Source: an uncultured Pseudomonadota bacterium
Lineage (GTDB): Bacteria > Pseudomonadota > Alphaproteobacteria > Rs-D84
DNA length: 64,000 nucleotides
Assembly: GCA_937885575.1 (NCBI GenBank)
Contig: CALABO010000017.1
Span: 7,285 to 71,284 of the forward strand
Direction: 5' to 3'
Under the pieces are notes generated by a model. That model did no database searches. It saw only the letters and a program-made list of their open reading frames with translations, and was not told the DNA's origin. Each line of letters starts with the position of its first letter. Within the stretch, counting starts at the first letter, position 1. Shown here in pieces: positions 36,366 through 43,467 of this stretch. A program made the translations under genes and the position numbers.

Positions 36366-37712
36366 ATGAATATTTTTCTTATACTACTTATGTCTTTATT
36401 TATGGCGGGATACTATATGTTTTTCGCACCAAATACACGTGTTGTTGAACAAGAAACTGATCACGCCATCGCCACATCTGATTTGCGTTCAATTGCCGAA
36501 TGCGCTTTGGCGGTGCATAATGCTACGATTACTGGGAACACGTTTGATGATATATGCGTTGAACAAAATCAAATCAAATCAGAGCATGTATGTTTTGATT
36601 CACGCTTTTCGATTATGGATTGTTATTCTGATGGTATAAAGCGTCCAAGCCACAGTTTTATTATAACAACAACCGGTGCGCTGGGTATTTCGCAATACAA
36701 TGAAATGATGGATATTTTGGAAAAGAATTTTACAACAAGTGGAACATTTGGAATATACCAAGATGACGTGATTATGATTGCCGGAACAAGCACAAAACAA
36801 ACATTACCCAAGACGATGGTTGATAAACTGGGTCTTGAAAACGGGCAACTTATGTATATGACAAATTATGATATTCCGGATCCGGAACGCGTATACACGG
36901 ATCCAGAGACCGAAAATGTAAATTGCCCCGCGGGCACGCAAAAGGTCTTTCGTTTCGGGCGTTGGCAATGCGCCAATTACAATGTAAAAACAAGTTGCGG
37001 TGGGGACCAGGTTTGGGACGCATCCGCCATGGAATGTATCCCTGATGAATCGCGTAAACCATTGTGTGTCGGGGTTGAAACCGCGGTTATGATTGATGGT
37101 GTATGGGAATGCGTTGCGCCATTTGGCGAATACAAATGCCCTGGCGATCAAATTGCGCGCCTGAACTATGAAACATTAGAATGGGAATGTCGGGAAGACC
37201 CAAACAAGGTTTCAAAACGTGGAAAATGTGTAATGCCAACACCACAAATCATTCGTACACACAATGGTGCAACATTACGTGTTGCATCAAACGATTGTAC
37301 CGATTGTGAAAAGGCGATTATTGACGAAGAATCATGCACAATTACATGTGTTCCAGATTCAACAAAACTTTCATCATCCGCATGTTATCCGGGAAAGGTA
37401 AATGATTGTCGCGGTTTGTCGCGTGCTTTTTATTTTGGGTTCCCGGACAAAGAATATGCCGAAAAATCAGGGGTTGTATCTGGCAAGACGATTCCGTTTG
37501 ATTCCGAACATTCGCAGAACAGACGTTTCAATTGTCTTGATTGTGGCAAGCAAGGCATCGATTCGTTGCGTTCCGTGCATCCCTATATTGCGGTATGTGG
37601 AAATGGAATAAATGTTCTTGAAGGAAAAGAATCTGTCAAAAAGGAAGAAAACGGTGTTATAAAAATCGATGGGGTAAGTCCTATAAATGCGCTAAAACCC
37701 ATAAGAAGATAG
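36366..37712 (+). CDS. Membrane-anchored cysteine-rich protein, 448 aa
   Basis: AAGGGGG lies four bases before the ATG at 36366; the ATG at 36363 is too close to it. A pilin-like hydrophobic N-terminus (about residues 2-20) may be an uncleaved anchor or signal. The C-terminal two thirds is rich in spaced cysteines (CPAGTQKVFRFGRWQC, CGGDQVWDASAMEC, CTDCEKAIIDEESC), resembling short disulfide modules. No family is recognised. It stands alone between lptE and nrdD with a candidate terminator downstream. A surface location is inferred. Confidence 0.65.
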   Translation: MNIFLILLMSLFMAGYYMFFAPNTRVVEQETDHAIATSDLRSIAECALAVHNATITGNTFDDICVEQNQIKSEHVCFDSRFSIMDCYSDGIKRPSHSFIITTTGALGISQYNEMMDILEKNFTTSGTFGIYQDDVIMIAGTSTKQTLPKTMVDKLGLENGQLMYMTNYDIPDPERVYTDPETENVNCPAGTQKVFRFGRWQCANYNVKTSCGGDQVWDASAMECIPDESRKPLCVGVETAVMIDGVWECVAPFGEYKCPGDQIARLNYETLEWECREDPNKVSKRGKCVMPTPQIIRTHNGATLRVASNDCTDCEKAIIDEESCTITCVPDSTKLSSSACYPGKVNDCRGLSRAFYFGFPDKEYAEKSGVVSGKTIPFDSEHSQNRRFNCLDCGKQGIDSLRSVHPYIAVCGNGINVLEGKESVKKEENGVIKIDGVSPINALKPIRR

Positions 37713-37850
37713 GTCTTGGTGCAGGAACCTGTTCATCACTGATTCGGTTTATAAAGATAACAATCTGAATTTAGATAAAATTTGTATATTTTTTCTATAT
37801 ATAGATGTTTTGTGTGTTTTTATAACTATATTTTGTGTTTTTTGTAATTT

Positions 37851-37876
37851 TCGAATCGGTTTCGATTCGATTTTTT
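37851..37876 (+). terminator. Candidate terminator before the nrd control region
   Basis: TCGAATCG-GTTT-CGATTCGA is a perfect 8-bp stem followed by TTTTTT. It lies 139 bases after the 448-aa gene. The rest of 37713-38092 is AT-rich and holds the nrdD promoter, with no gene. Confidence 0.6.
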
Positions 37877-38001
37877 ACATTTCCTTGACACAAAACATGC
37901 TTTGGTGTGCGAATCGGACGATGACCAAATTCCTGAACCCCACGGAAAATGGGCGTTTTTAAATGTCCAGTAAAAAAATAAAAAAAATTACATTTTATGT
38001 G

Positions 38002-38067
38002 TTGTATCTGAATCGAAAAAACTATATATTGATACCGAAACAACATAAGCGACACAAGATATTGTGT
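38002..38067 (+). promoter_or_regulatory. nrdD promoter with two NrdR boxes
   Basis: TTGTAT (38002-38007) and TATATT (38025-38030) are 17 bases apart. ACACAAGATATTGTGT at 38052-38067 matches the NrdR box consensus (ACACWATATATWGTGT) at 15 of 16 positions. A weaker box (12 of 16) at 38019-38034 overlaps the -10 element, with 33 bases between box starts (about three helical turns). NrdR represses ribonucleotide reductase genes through paired boxes, so this operon is likely repressed when deoxynucleotides are plentiful. The nrdR gene itself is not in the window. Confidence 0.75.
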
Positions 38068-38092
38068 TTTTGACAAAAATTGGAGTTTAATA

Positions 38093-40135
38093 ATGTCTGG
38101 GAACGAAAAAGAGGTTAAAATGCAAATTGCGCCAACATTTATATGTAATGTTATGAGTGTTAAAAAACGTTCTGGCGAAACGGTTGCATTCGAAGCGAAA
38201 AAAATTTACAACGCTATTAAAAAAGCGGCAATGGCCACAAATGAAATTTCTGATGAAACGGTTGTCCAAATCACAAATGAAGTTTTAAGCGATTTGGACA
38301 ATAATTTTATGGCGCGCACCCCGTCGGTCGAAGAAATCCAAGATACGGTGATTCGCAAACTGATGGACGCCAAATCATATAAAACCGCAGAGGCATACAT
38401 TATATACCGTCAAAAACATTCGGAAATTCGTAATGCCAATGTTGATGCCATTGAAATCATCGAAAGTTATGTTGGCGGTTCAAATTGGCGCATCAAGGAA
38501 AATGCGAATATCGGGTATTCTATCGGTGGCCTTATTTTACGCACCAGTGAACGCGTGACGGCGGAATATTGGTTAAATATGTTCCCGTCTGAAATTGCCG
38601 ATGCACATCGCAGTGCGGCGATTCATATCCACGACCTTGGGTGGTTGACGGGGTATTGCGCCGGTTGGTCACTGCGCGAATTGTTGTACGAAGGTTTCAA
38701 CGGTGTTCCGGGGTACCTGCAATGTGAACCGGCCAAACATATGGCCACCGCGATTTCGCACATGGTAAATTTCCTTGGCACACTGCAAAACGAATTTGCC
38801 GGGGCCCAGGCGTTTTCTTCGGTTGATACATACCTTGCGCCATATGTTCGTATTGATAATATGACCTATGCCGATGTTAAAAACGCGATGCAGACATTGG
38901 TGTTCAATTGCGCGGTACCGTGCCGTTGGGGAACACAAACGCCGTTCATCAACTTTACATTTGATTGGACATGCCCCGAAGATTTGAAACCGCAACGTCC
39001 GTTTATTGGTAAAAAGCAAGTTGACTTTACATACGGCGATTTGCAAAACGAAATGGACATGATAAACAAGGCCTTCATAGAGGTTATGACCGAAGGCGAT
39101 GCCCAGGGTCGTCCGTTCACTTTCCCGATTCCGACATACAACATAACAAATGATTTCCCGTGGGATCATCCAAATGTTAAACCATTATTTGATTTGGCGG
39201 CAAAATACGGAATTCCGAATTTCCAAAACTTTCTTAATTCGGATTTGAACCCGACGGATGTTCGTTCTATGTGCTGTCGGTTGCGTCTTGATGTGCGTGA
39301 ATTGCTAAAACGTGGTGGGGGCTTGTTCGGTTCTGCGGAAAAGACCGGTTCAATCGGCGTTGTCACAATGAACCTTGCGCGCCTTGGGTATATGCACAAG
39401 GGCGACCGCGAAGGTCTGTTCCGCGATTTGGAAAGATTGATGAACATGGGACGCGAAGTATTGGAAATCAAACGTCGCGTTATTACAAAGCACATGGAAA
39501 ATGGGCTCTATCCATTTACGCGCCGTTATCTTGGAAATTGGAATCATCACTTTTCCACAATCGGCGTGAACGGTGCGAACGAAATGGTTTTGAACTTTAC
39601 GGATGGCAAGGAAAACATCGCAACCCCGTATGGTAAAAAATTGGTTTTGGACTTAATGGACTTTATGCGTGAAAAACTTGTAAAGTTCCAAGAAGAAACC
39701 GGCAACCTTTATAACCTAGAGGCAACACCGGCCGAAGGTTGTTCGTATCGCTTTGCGAAAACCGATGTTAAAAATTTCCCGGATATCATCACCGCCGGCA
39801 CGCGTGAGGCGCCGTATTACACGAATTCAACGCAATTACCGGTGAACTTTACCGACGACCCGTTTGTCGCATTGGAACACCAGGAAGAATTGCAACGCAA
39901 ATATACCGGCGGCACAATGTTGCACCTTTATATGGGTGAACCGGTATCCAGTGGTGAAGCGGCCCAGAAAATCGTCCGCACGATATTCGAAAACTACAAG
40001 ATTCCGTACATGACACTTACCCCGACATTTTCAATATGTCCAAAGCATGGGTATTTGCCAGGCCGGCATGAATTTTGCCCAAAGTGTGACGCCGAACTTG
40101 GCATAACGCCAGACGAAGTGTCAAACAAGGCATAA
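38093..40135 (+). CDS. nrdD: Anaerobic ribonucleotide reductase catalytic subunit, without glycyl-radical tail
   Basis: Class III reductase makes deoxynucleotides in the absence of oxygen. An ATP-cone regulatory domain occupies about residues 20-105. The barrel cysteines are in LVFNCAVPC (near 270) and DVRSMCCRLRLDV (near 390). The chain ends at residue 680 just after a metal-type motif: C649-PKH, C662-PKC665. It lacks the glycyl-radical segment that normally follows. That segment is encoded by the next gene, 44 bases downstream in another frame and with its own ribosome binding site. The main polypeptide alone therefore cannot carry the radical. Confidence 0.93.
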   Translation: MSGNEKEVKMQIAPTFICNVMSVKKRSGETVAFEAKKIYNAIKKAAMATNEISDETVVQITNEVLSDLDNNFMARTPSVEEIQDTVIRKLMDAKSYKTAEAYIIYRQKHSEIRNANVDAIEIIESYVGGSNWRIKENANIGYSIGGLILRTSERVTAEYWLNMFPSEIADAHRSAAIHIHDLGWLTGYCAGWSLRELLYEGFNGVPGYLQCEPAKHMATAISHMVNFLGTLQNEFAGAQAFSSVDTYLAPYVRIDNMTYADVKNAMQTLVFNCAVPCRWGTQTPFINFTFDWTCPEDLKPQRPFIGKKQVDFTYGDLQNEMDMINKAFIEVMTEGDAQGRPFTFPIPTYNITNDFPWDHPNVKPLFDLAAKYGIPNFQNFLNSDLNPTDVRSMCCRLRLDVRELLKRGGGLFGSAEKTGSIGVVTMNLARLGYMHKGDREGLFRDLERLMNMGREVLEIKRRVITKHMENGLYPFTRRYLGNWNHHFSTIGVNGANEMVLNFTDGKENIATPYGKKLVLDLMDFMREKLVKFQEETGNLYNLEATPAEGCSYRFAKTDVKNFPDIITAGTREAPYYTNSTQLPVNFTDDPFVALEHQEELQRKYTGGTMLHLYMGEPVSSGEAAQKIVRTIFENYKIPYMTLTPTFSICPKHGYLPGRHEFCPKCDAELGITPDEVSNKA

Positions 40136-40179
40136 AAACAAGAACCAAAAAAAGCAATACAAAAAGAAAGGAGAGAAAC

Positions 40180-40365
40180 ATGATTGCTAACCAACAACAA
40201 AGAACACCTTGCGAAGTATTTTCACGCAGCATGGGATTTATTCGCCCGACAAAAAATTTCAACATCGGGAAATATTCTGAATTCTGCGAACGCAAGACGT
40301 TCACCGAATGCAACTGTTTGACGACCGGCGCACGGCATGCCGAATTGATGAAAAAGGCCGCGTAA
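40180..40365 (+). CDS. Stand-alone glycyl-radical domain of NrdD, 61 aa
   Basis: This small protein corresponds to the C-terminal tail of ordinary NrdD. RTPCEVFSRSMGFIRP contains the RxxGF/Y glycyl-radical signature (glycine at residue 19), and NFNIGKYSEFCERKTF is the usual end of the family. A strong AAAGGAG lies upstream and the stop is two bases before nrdG. The obvious reading is that NrdG forms the radical on this peptide, which then docks on the 680-aa subunit, as the stand-alone YfiD/GrcA protein does for pyruvate formate-lyase. That mechanism is inference. Its cysteine at residue 11 could complete the metal site of the large subunit. Confidence 0.85.
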   Translation: MIANQQQRTPCEVFSRSMGFIRPTKNFNIGKYSEFCERKTFTECNCLTTGARHAELMKKAA

Positions 40366-40367
40366 AA

Positions 40368-41069
40368 ATGAATACTGTTCAGATTGGCGGGTTGGTATCG
40401 TTCACAACGATTGATTTCCCGGGTAAATTGGCGGCGGTTTTGTTCTTGGTCGGTTGCCCATTGCGTTGTGCGTATTGTTCCAACCCGCATCTGATTGATG
40501 TCGCCCCCGGCGAATACGATGCGGACAAGGTTTTTGATTGGCTGCGTACCCGCATTGGAAAGTTAGAGGGCGTTGTTTTTTCCGGTGGCGAAGCATTGAT
40601 GCAGGGCGACGCGACAATCGACTATATGCGACGCGTGCGCGATTTGGGGTTTGCAATCGGCCTGCACACAAACGGGTTTTATCCCGAAAGGTTGGCGGCG
40701 GCCGCGGATTTGGTCGATTGGATTGGTATTGATTACAAGGCAACCAAAACAAATTACGAAAAATTGACCGGAATAAATATCGCATACGACCGGTTGCTGC
40801 AAAGTTTGGACGCATGGGCAAAGACGGGCAAACCGGCAGAGGTTCGCGTCACCTGTGACCCGCGATATGTGACAACGGACGATTTATTGAACATTGCGCG
40901 TGATGTGTCGGCGCGCGGATTCAAAAACTTTGCGGTGCAAAAATATATCCCGCACTTTGAAGACGACAAACATAAAACAACCCCCGCGATGCGTGGCGCA
41001 TTTTTTAACGATGATACCATCCGCAACGAAATAAATTCCATGTTTGAAACTGTCACCTGGCGGGAATAG
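40368..41069 (+). CDS. nrdG: Anaerobic ribonucleotide reductase activating enzyme
   Basis: A 233-residue radical SAM enzyme with the cluster motif at C30, C34 and C37 (CPLRCAYC), followed by FSGGEALMQ near residue 66. It generates the glycyl radical on its partner. The N-terminus VSFTTIDFPGKLAAVLFLVGC is typical of the group of NrdG-like activases. The start ATG is two bases after the small glycyl-radical gene, so all three genes are one operon under NrdR boxes. Confidence 0.92.
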   Translation: MNTVQIGGLVSFTTIDFPGKLAAVLFLVGCPLRCAYCSNPHLIDVAPGEYDADKVFDWLRTRIGKLEGVVFSGGEALMQGDATIDYMRRVRDLGFAIGLHTNGFYPERLAAAADLVDWIGIDYKATKTNYEKLTGINIAYDRLLQSLDAWAKTGKPAEVRVTCDPRYVTTDDLLNIARDVSARGFKNFAVQKYIPHFEDDKHKTTPAMRGAFFNDDTIRNEINSMFETVTWRE

Positions 41070-41081
41070 GGCAAATAGTGG

Positions 41082-41259
41082 CCGGTGTAAGTGGTTAGTG
41101 ATTAGTGGGAAGTAAACCCCGCCCTTGCGGCGGGGTCGATGCGACCGAGCGTATGCGACGGTCAAATCGGGGGCGGGTTGGTTATATTATTTTTTTACCC
41201 GCCCCCGCATCGTGCTGCGCAATGCTTGCACTCTGCGACCCCGCCGCAAGGGCGGGGTT
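41082..41259. repeat. TTAGTG array and large GC-rich inverted repeat
   Basis: After a short GTAAGTGGTTAGTGATTAGTGG array, a perfect 24-bp inverted repeat has its left arm at 41115-41138 and right arm at 41236-41259 (AACCCCGCCC...GGGTCG). Inside, a second pair (CGGGGGCGGGT/ACCCGCCCCCG) surrounds an AT-rich tip containing TATATTATTTTTTT. The whole 145-base unit could form a long hairpin. Only repeat-derived open frames are found. Confidence 0.85.
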
Positions 41260-41299
41260 CTCTATCCAGTACCCCGCAACTGTCATAACCCTCTTTTCC

Positions 41300-41352
41300 C
41301 CTCGTCATACCGCAACAAAACTGACGGGATTCCGCCTTTCGGCTGAATGACG
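41300..41352. repeat. Palindromic repeat (family B)
   Basis: CGTCATACCGCAAC...GATTCCGCCTTTCGGCTGAATGACG matches the outer repeat at 15.07-15.28 kb. Together with the preceding inverted repeat it fills the 318 bases between nrdG and the next gene; no gene is present. Confidence 0.75.
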
Positions 41353-41387
41353 ATAGCCCCCCGCATCCAAAAAAAGATATTGTTAAA

Positions 41388-42197
41388 CTAAAAACATTTA
41401 CTATGGCAACTGTAAAGTGTCATCGGTGGCAATGCGGCAAGGATGGTTGTTGCAAAAAGTTTTCCTTGTTCGGGATTGTCTTTCAAACATTTCTGTAAAG
41501 CCGGGTTTTCGTATAATACATTGGCGGTCACTGCAACCGTAAATGTTTCTTTGGCATCTTTACCGGAAATCGTTTCCAATGTCCCGTCACAGCATAATTC
41601 TTTACAACGTTTGCGTATATCAGCGGTTGTAAAGATATTTTGCGCCCCGGTTTCACTTAAAACCGGGATAAGGTAATTTTTATCACAATTGCCCAATGCG
41701 GAATATCCATCTTTTTGTTTTTCCAATATCGCGCCTTCCCAATTAAAATTATATAAATTATACAGGACAAAACAATCTGTATCCTTGGCCCAACATTTAC
41801 CCTCGTGAAAGTTTTTATCTGTGTCAAAGCATACGCAACTTTTGCCATCCCATTTTGCAATATCTTTGTGCTTTTCGCAATCTGCCTGAACCTCGGCAAG
41901 TGTTTTTACTTCTTCTTGTCGCCGTAATAATTCATTTTTTGCCGACACGATTTGCCCATCTATTTCATTATTTTTATTTTTTAATGCAATGTTTCCAACA
42001 ACACCAACCGCGGTAAGTCCAAGTGTTGAAATTCCCGCAACTTTGAATCCGGTGACCTTTTTTGTACATTGCTCTAATGTTGCAAGTTTTTGATTTTTTT
42101 CGTCCACTAATTGCCTAATCAGTGTTTCATCGCTAACCGCATTTGCATTATCAATCATACCAAGCATCGTAATTATAATATAAGAAATTTTCCGCAT
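41388..42197 (-). CDS. Exported protein with coiled coil and cysteine-rich C-terminus, 269 aa
   Basis: A signal peptide (about residues 1-20) is followed by a helical segment, one glycine-rich hydrophobic stretch (VAGISTLGLTAVGVVGNIAL near residues 53-72), a charged coiled coil, then a cysteine-rich domain with CVCFDTDKNFHEGKC near 120-135. The same plan (signal, coiled coil with CxxQ/CTK, glycine-rich hydrophobic stretch, charged helix) is found in the 123-aa gene directly upstream, so the two are probably related. The function is unknown. Confidence 0.65.
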   Translation of the reverse strand: MRKISYIIITMLGMIDNANAVSDETLIRQLVDEKNQKLATLEQCTKKVTGFKVAGISTLGLTAVGVVGNIALKNKNNEIDGQIVSAKNELLRRQEEVKTLAEVQADCEKHKDIAKWDGKSCVCFDTDKNFHEGKCWAKDTDCFVLYNLYNFNWEGAILEKQKDGYSALGNCDKNYLIPVLSETGAQNIFTTADIRKRCKELCCDGTLETISGKDAKETFTVAVTANVLYENPALQKCLKDNPEQGKLFATTILAALPPMTLYSCHSKCF

Positions 42198-42208
42198 GTT
42201 TATATCCC

Positions 42209-42580
42209 TTACTTTGAAATGTGTTCGGCCGCATCCGCCGCCGTGGGTGCGGTGTTTACCTTGGTCTTTAATTCGTTGAATTCCGCCTTTTTATCAGACA
42301 AAGTATTCGCCTGTTTTATTGCGGCGACCCCGGTTCCAACGATTCCGATACCGCCAATGACCGTGGCGGCAATCCACGATTTGCGTTGCTGTTCACAAAG
42401 GGCGATATCATTGTCAATCGTTGCAATGTCTTCGCGCAATGTCGCGATAATTTCGCTGGGGCTCATGCCGGCGGCATTTGTTACATAATTATCAACCGCT
42501 TTTGGATTATGATGTTTAACGGCGGCGGTGGCCGCATTACAAACCGTTACCGCAAATAAAATAAATAAAGTTTTTTTCAT
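42209..42580 (-). CDS. Small exported protein, 123 aa
   Basis: A signal peptide (MKKTLFILFAVTVCNAATA) is followed by an acidic helix, then IAATVIGGIGIVGTGVAAI (about residues 69-87), which is a glycine-rich hydrophobic segment, and a charged C-terminus. The gene lies 11 bases upstream of the 269-aa gene, and the pair form an operon. Its start is only 17 bases after the terminator of the candidate RNA at 42597-42815, with AAGGG as ribosome binding site. Expression may depend on read-through of that terminator. Confidence 0.65.
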   Translation of the reverse strand: MKKTLFILFAVTVCNAATAAVKHHNPKAVDNYVTNAAGMSPSEIIATLREDIATIDNDIALCEQQRKSWIAATVIGGIGIVGTGVAAIKQANTLSDKKAEFNELKTKVNTAPTAADAAEHISK

Positions 42581-42596
42581 GATTTTTCCCTTGCTA

Positions 42597-42815
42597 TAAA
42601 AATACCGCCTTGGAAAACCAAGCGGTCAGGGTGTTCGTAAATCAAATCCGTAATGATTCCTGTGGCTTTTTTTATATACGCCCCAGGCACCCCGACCAAC
42701 AACCGGGGTAAATCAGAATGACGGCACAAAATATCGGAAATTTTGCGGATTACGACATAATGTGCCGACGGATTTAGGCCTACGACAGCCCAGAGCCAGG
42801 TTCCCACCTGATTCA
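42597..42815 (-). ncRNA. Candidate structured RNA, about 220 nt
   Basis: A full promoter, several complementary segments and a strong terminator bound this minus-strand region. TCAGGTG near the 5' end can pair with CACCCTGA near the 3' end as a closing stem. Internal hairpins include AGGT-GGGA-ACCT, GGCACA...TGTGCC and ACCCCG...CGGGGT. The 3' end is ACCGCTTGG-TTTT-CCAAGGCGGT followed by ATTTTTA (42597-42626). A 79-aa open frame crosses the region but has no ribosome binding site. It could be a 6S-like RNA, an attenuating leader of the downstream gene, or a phage-type antisense RNA; I cannot tell which. Confidence 0.55.
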
Positions 42816-42821
42816 AGTGTA

Positions 42822-42850
42822 ATTATAGCGAAAAACAGGTTAAATGTAAA
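42822..42850 (-). promoter_or_regulatory. Promoter of the candidate RNA
   Basis: On the minus strand TTTACA (42850-42845) and TATAAT (42827-42822) are separated by 17 bases, among the best promoters in the window. Confidence 0.75.
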
Positions 42851-42873
42851 GCAACATATGTCAGAACAACAAA

Positions 42874-42896
42874 AAAACGGGCGCAAATGCGCCCGC
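42874..42896 (-). terminator. Terminator of rpmG
   Basis: On the minus strand GCGGGCGCATTTGCGCCCG is followed by TTTTTTT. It lies about 30 bases after the rpmG stop, with a CACTAA array in between (42895-42921). Confidence 0.9.
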
Positions 42897-42926
42897 ACTA
42901 ACACTAACAAATAACACTTACCACTT

Positions 42927-43100
42927 TTAGTGTGGCATTTTCGCCTCGGTCATTTTGACATGTTTGCGTGCCTTTGGGTCGTATTTACGACGACTCACTT
43001 TGCCAGTGGCGGTTTTGGTGTTTTTTACCACCGTATAGAAATAACCGGTTTCCTTGTTTTCCAGTTTGATAATTTCTTTGCTACCTTTTTTAGATGCCAT
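42927..43100 (-). CDS. rpmG: 50S ribosomal protein L33
   Basis: A 57-residue ribosomal protein, below usual ORF length limits. MASKKGSKEIIKLENKETGYFYTVVKN at the N-terminus and RRKYDPKARKHVKMTEAKMPH at the end are typical of L33. The zinc-binding cysteines found in some L33 forms are absent, so this is the cysteine-free type. TTGATT-17-TATGAT (43159-43131 on the minus strand) is its promoter, and AAAGG precedes the ATG. Confidence 0.96.
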   Translation of the reverse strand: MASKKGSKEIIKLENKETGYFYTVVKNTKTATGKVSRRKYDPKARKHVKMTEAKMPH

Positions 43101-43130
43101 TTTATTTGCCTTTTATTTACGTTGCGTCAA

Positions 43131-43159
43131 ATCATAGGTTATTTTTTACTGGAAATCAA
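43131..43159 (-). promoter_or_regulatory. rpmG promoter
   Basis: TTGATT and TATGAT on the minus strand are separated by 17 bases, ahead of rpmG and divergent from tRNA-Leu. Confidence 0.65.
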
Positions 43160-43187
43160 GTATTTTTTATCATAATATATTTTTCAC

Positions 43188-43272
<85 letters not shown>

Positions 43273-43284
43273 CGAAAAATTGTT

Positions 43285-43315
43285 AGCCCACACAAAAAAG
43301 TGTGGGCTTAAAATT
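43285..43315 (+). terminator. Terminator of tRNA-Leu
   Basis: AGCCCACAC-AAAAAA-GTGTGGGCT is a perfect 9-bp stem followed by TAAAATTTTT. Confidence 0.8.
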
Positions 43316-43321
43316 TTTCAG

Positions 43322-43450
43322 TGTCTTGCCGTAGCATTGTTCGCAACAAGAAAAATAAATCTCACACTTGTCGGCGAAGGCAGACAACGAAGTTTCGGTG
43401 CCACTTTGGTGGTGACGGATGTCTCGCCGTAGCATTGTTCGCAACAAGGA
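43322..43450. repeat. Two 31-base direct repeats, 98 bases apart
   Basis: TGTCTTGCCGTAGCATTGTT... at 43322 and TGTCTCGCCGTAGCATTGTT... at 43420 match at about 29 of 31 bases, ending in CGCAACAAG. The 67 bases between them include GGTGCCACTTTGGTGGTG. The direct repeats lie just after tRNA-Leu, where integrated elements often leave duplicated ends. Confidence 0.7.
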
Positions 43451-43467
43451 AAAACCCAGATAAAAAT

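Noticed and set aside
42577..42816. A 79-aa minus-strand protein (NQVGTWLWAVVGLNPS...)
   Set aside because: It overlaps the candidate RNA from promoter to terminator, lacks a ribosome binding site, and its codons sit on the RNA stems; I treat the region as non-coding, with modest certainty.
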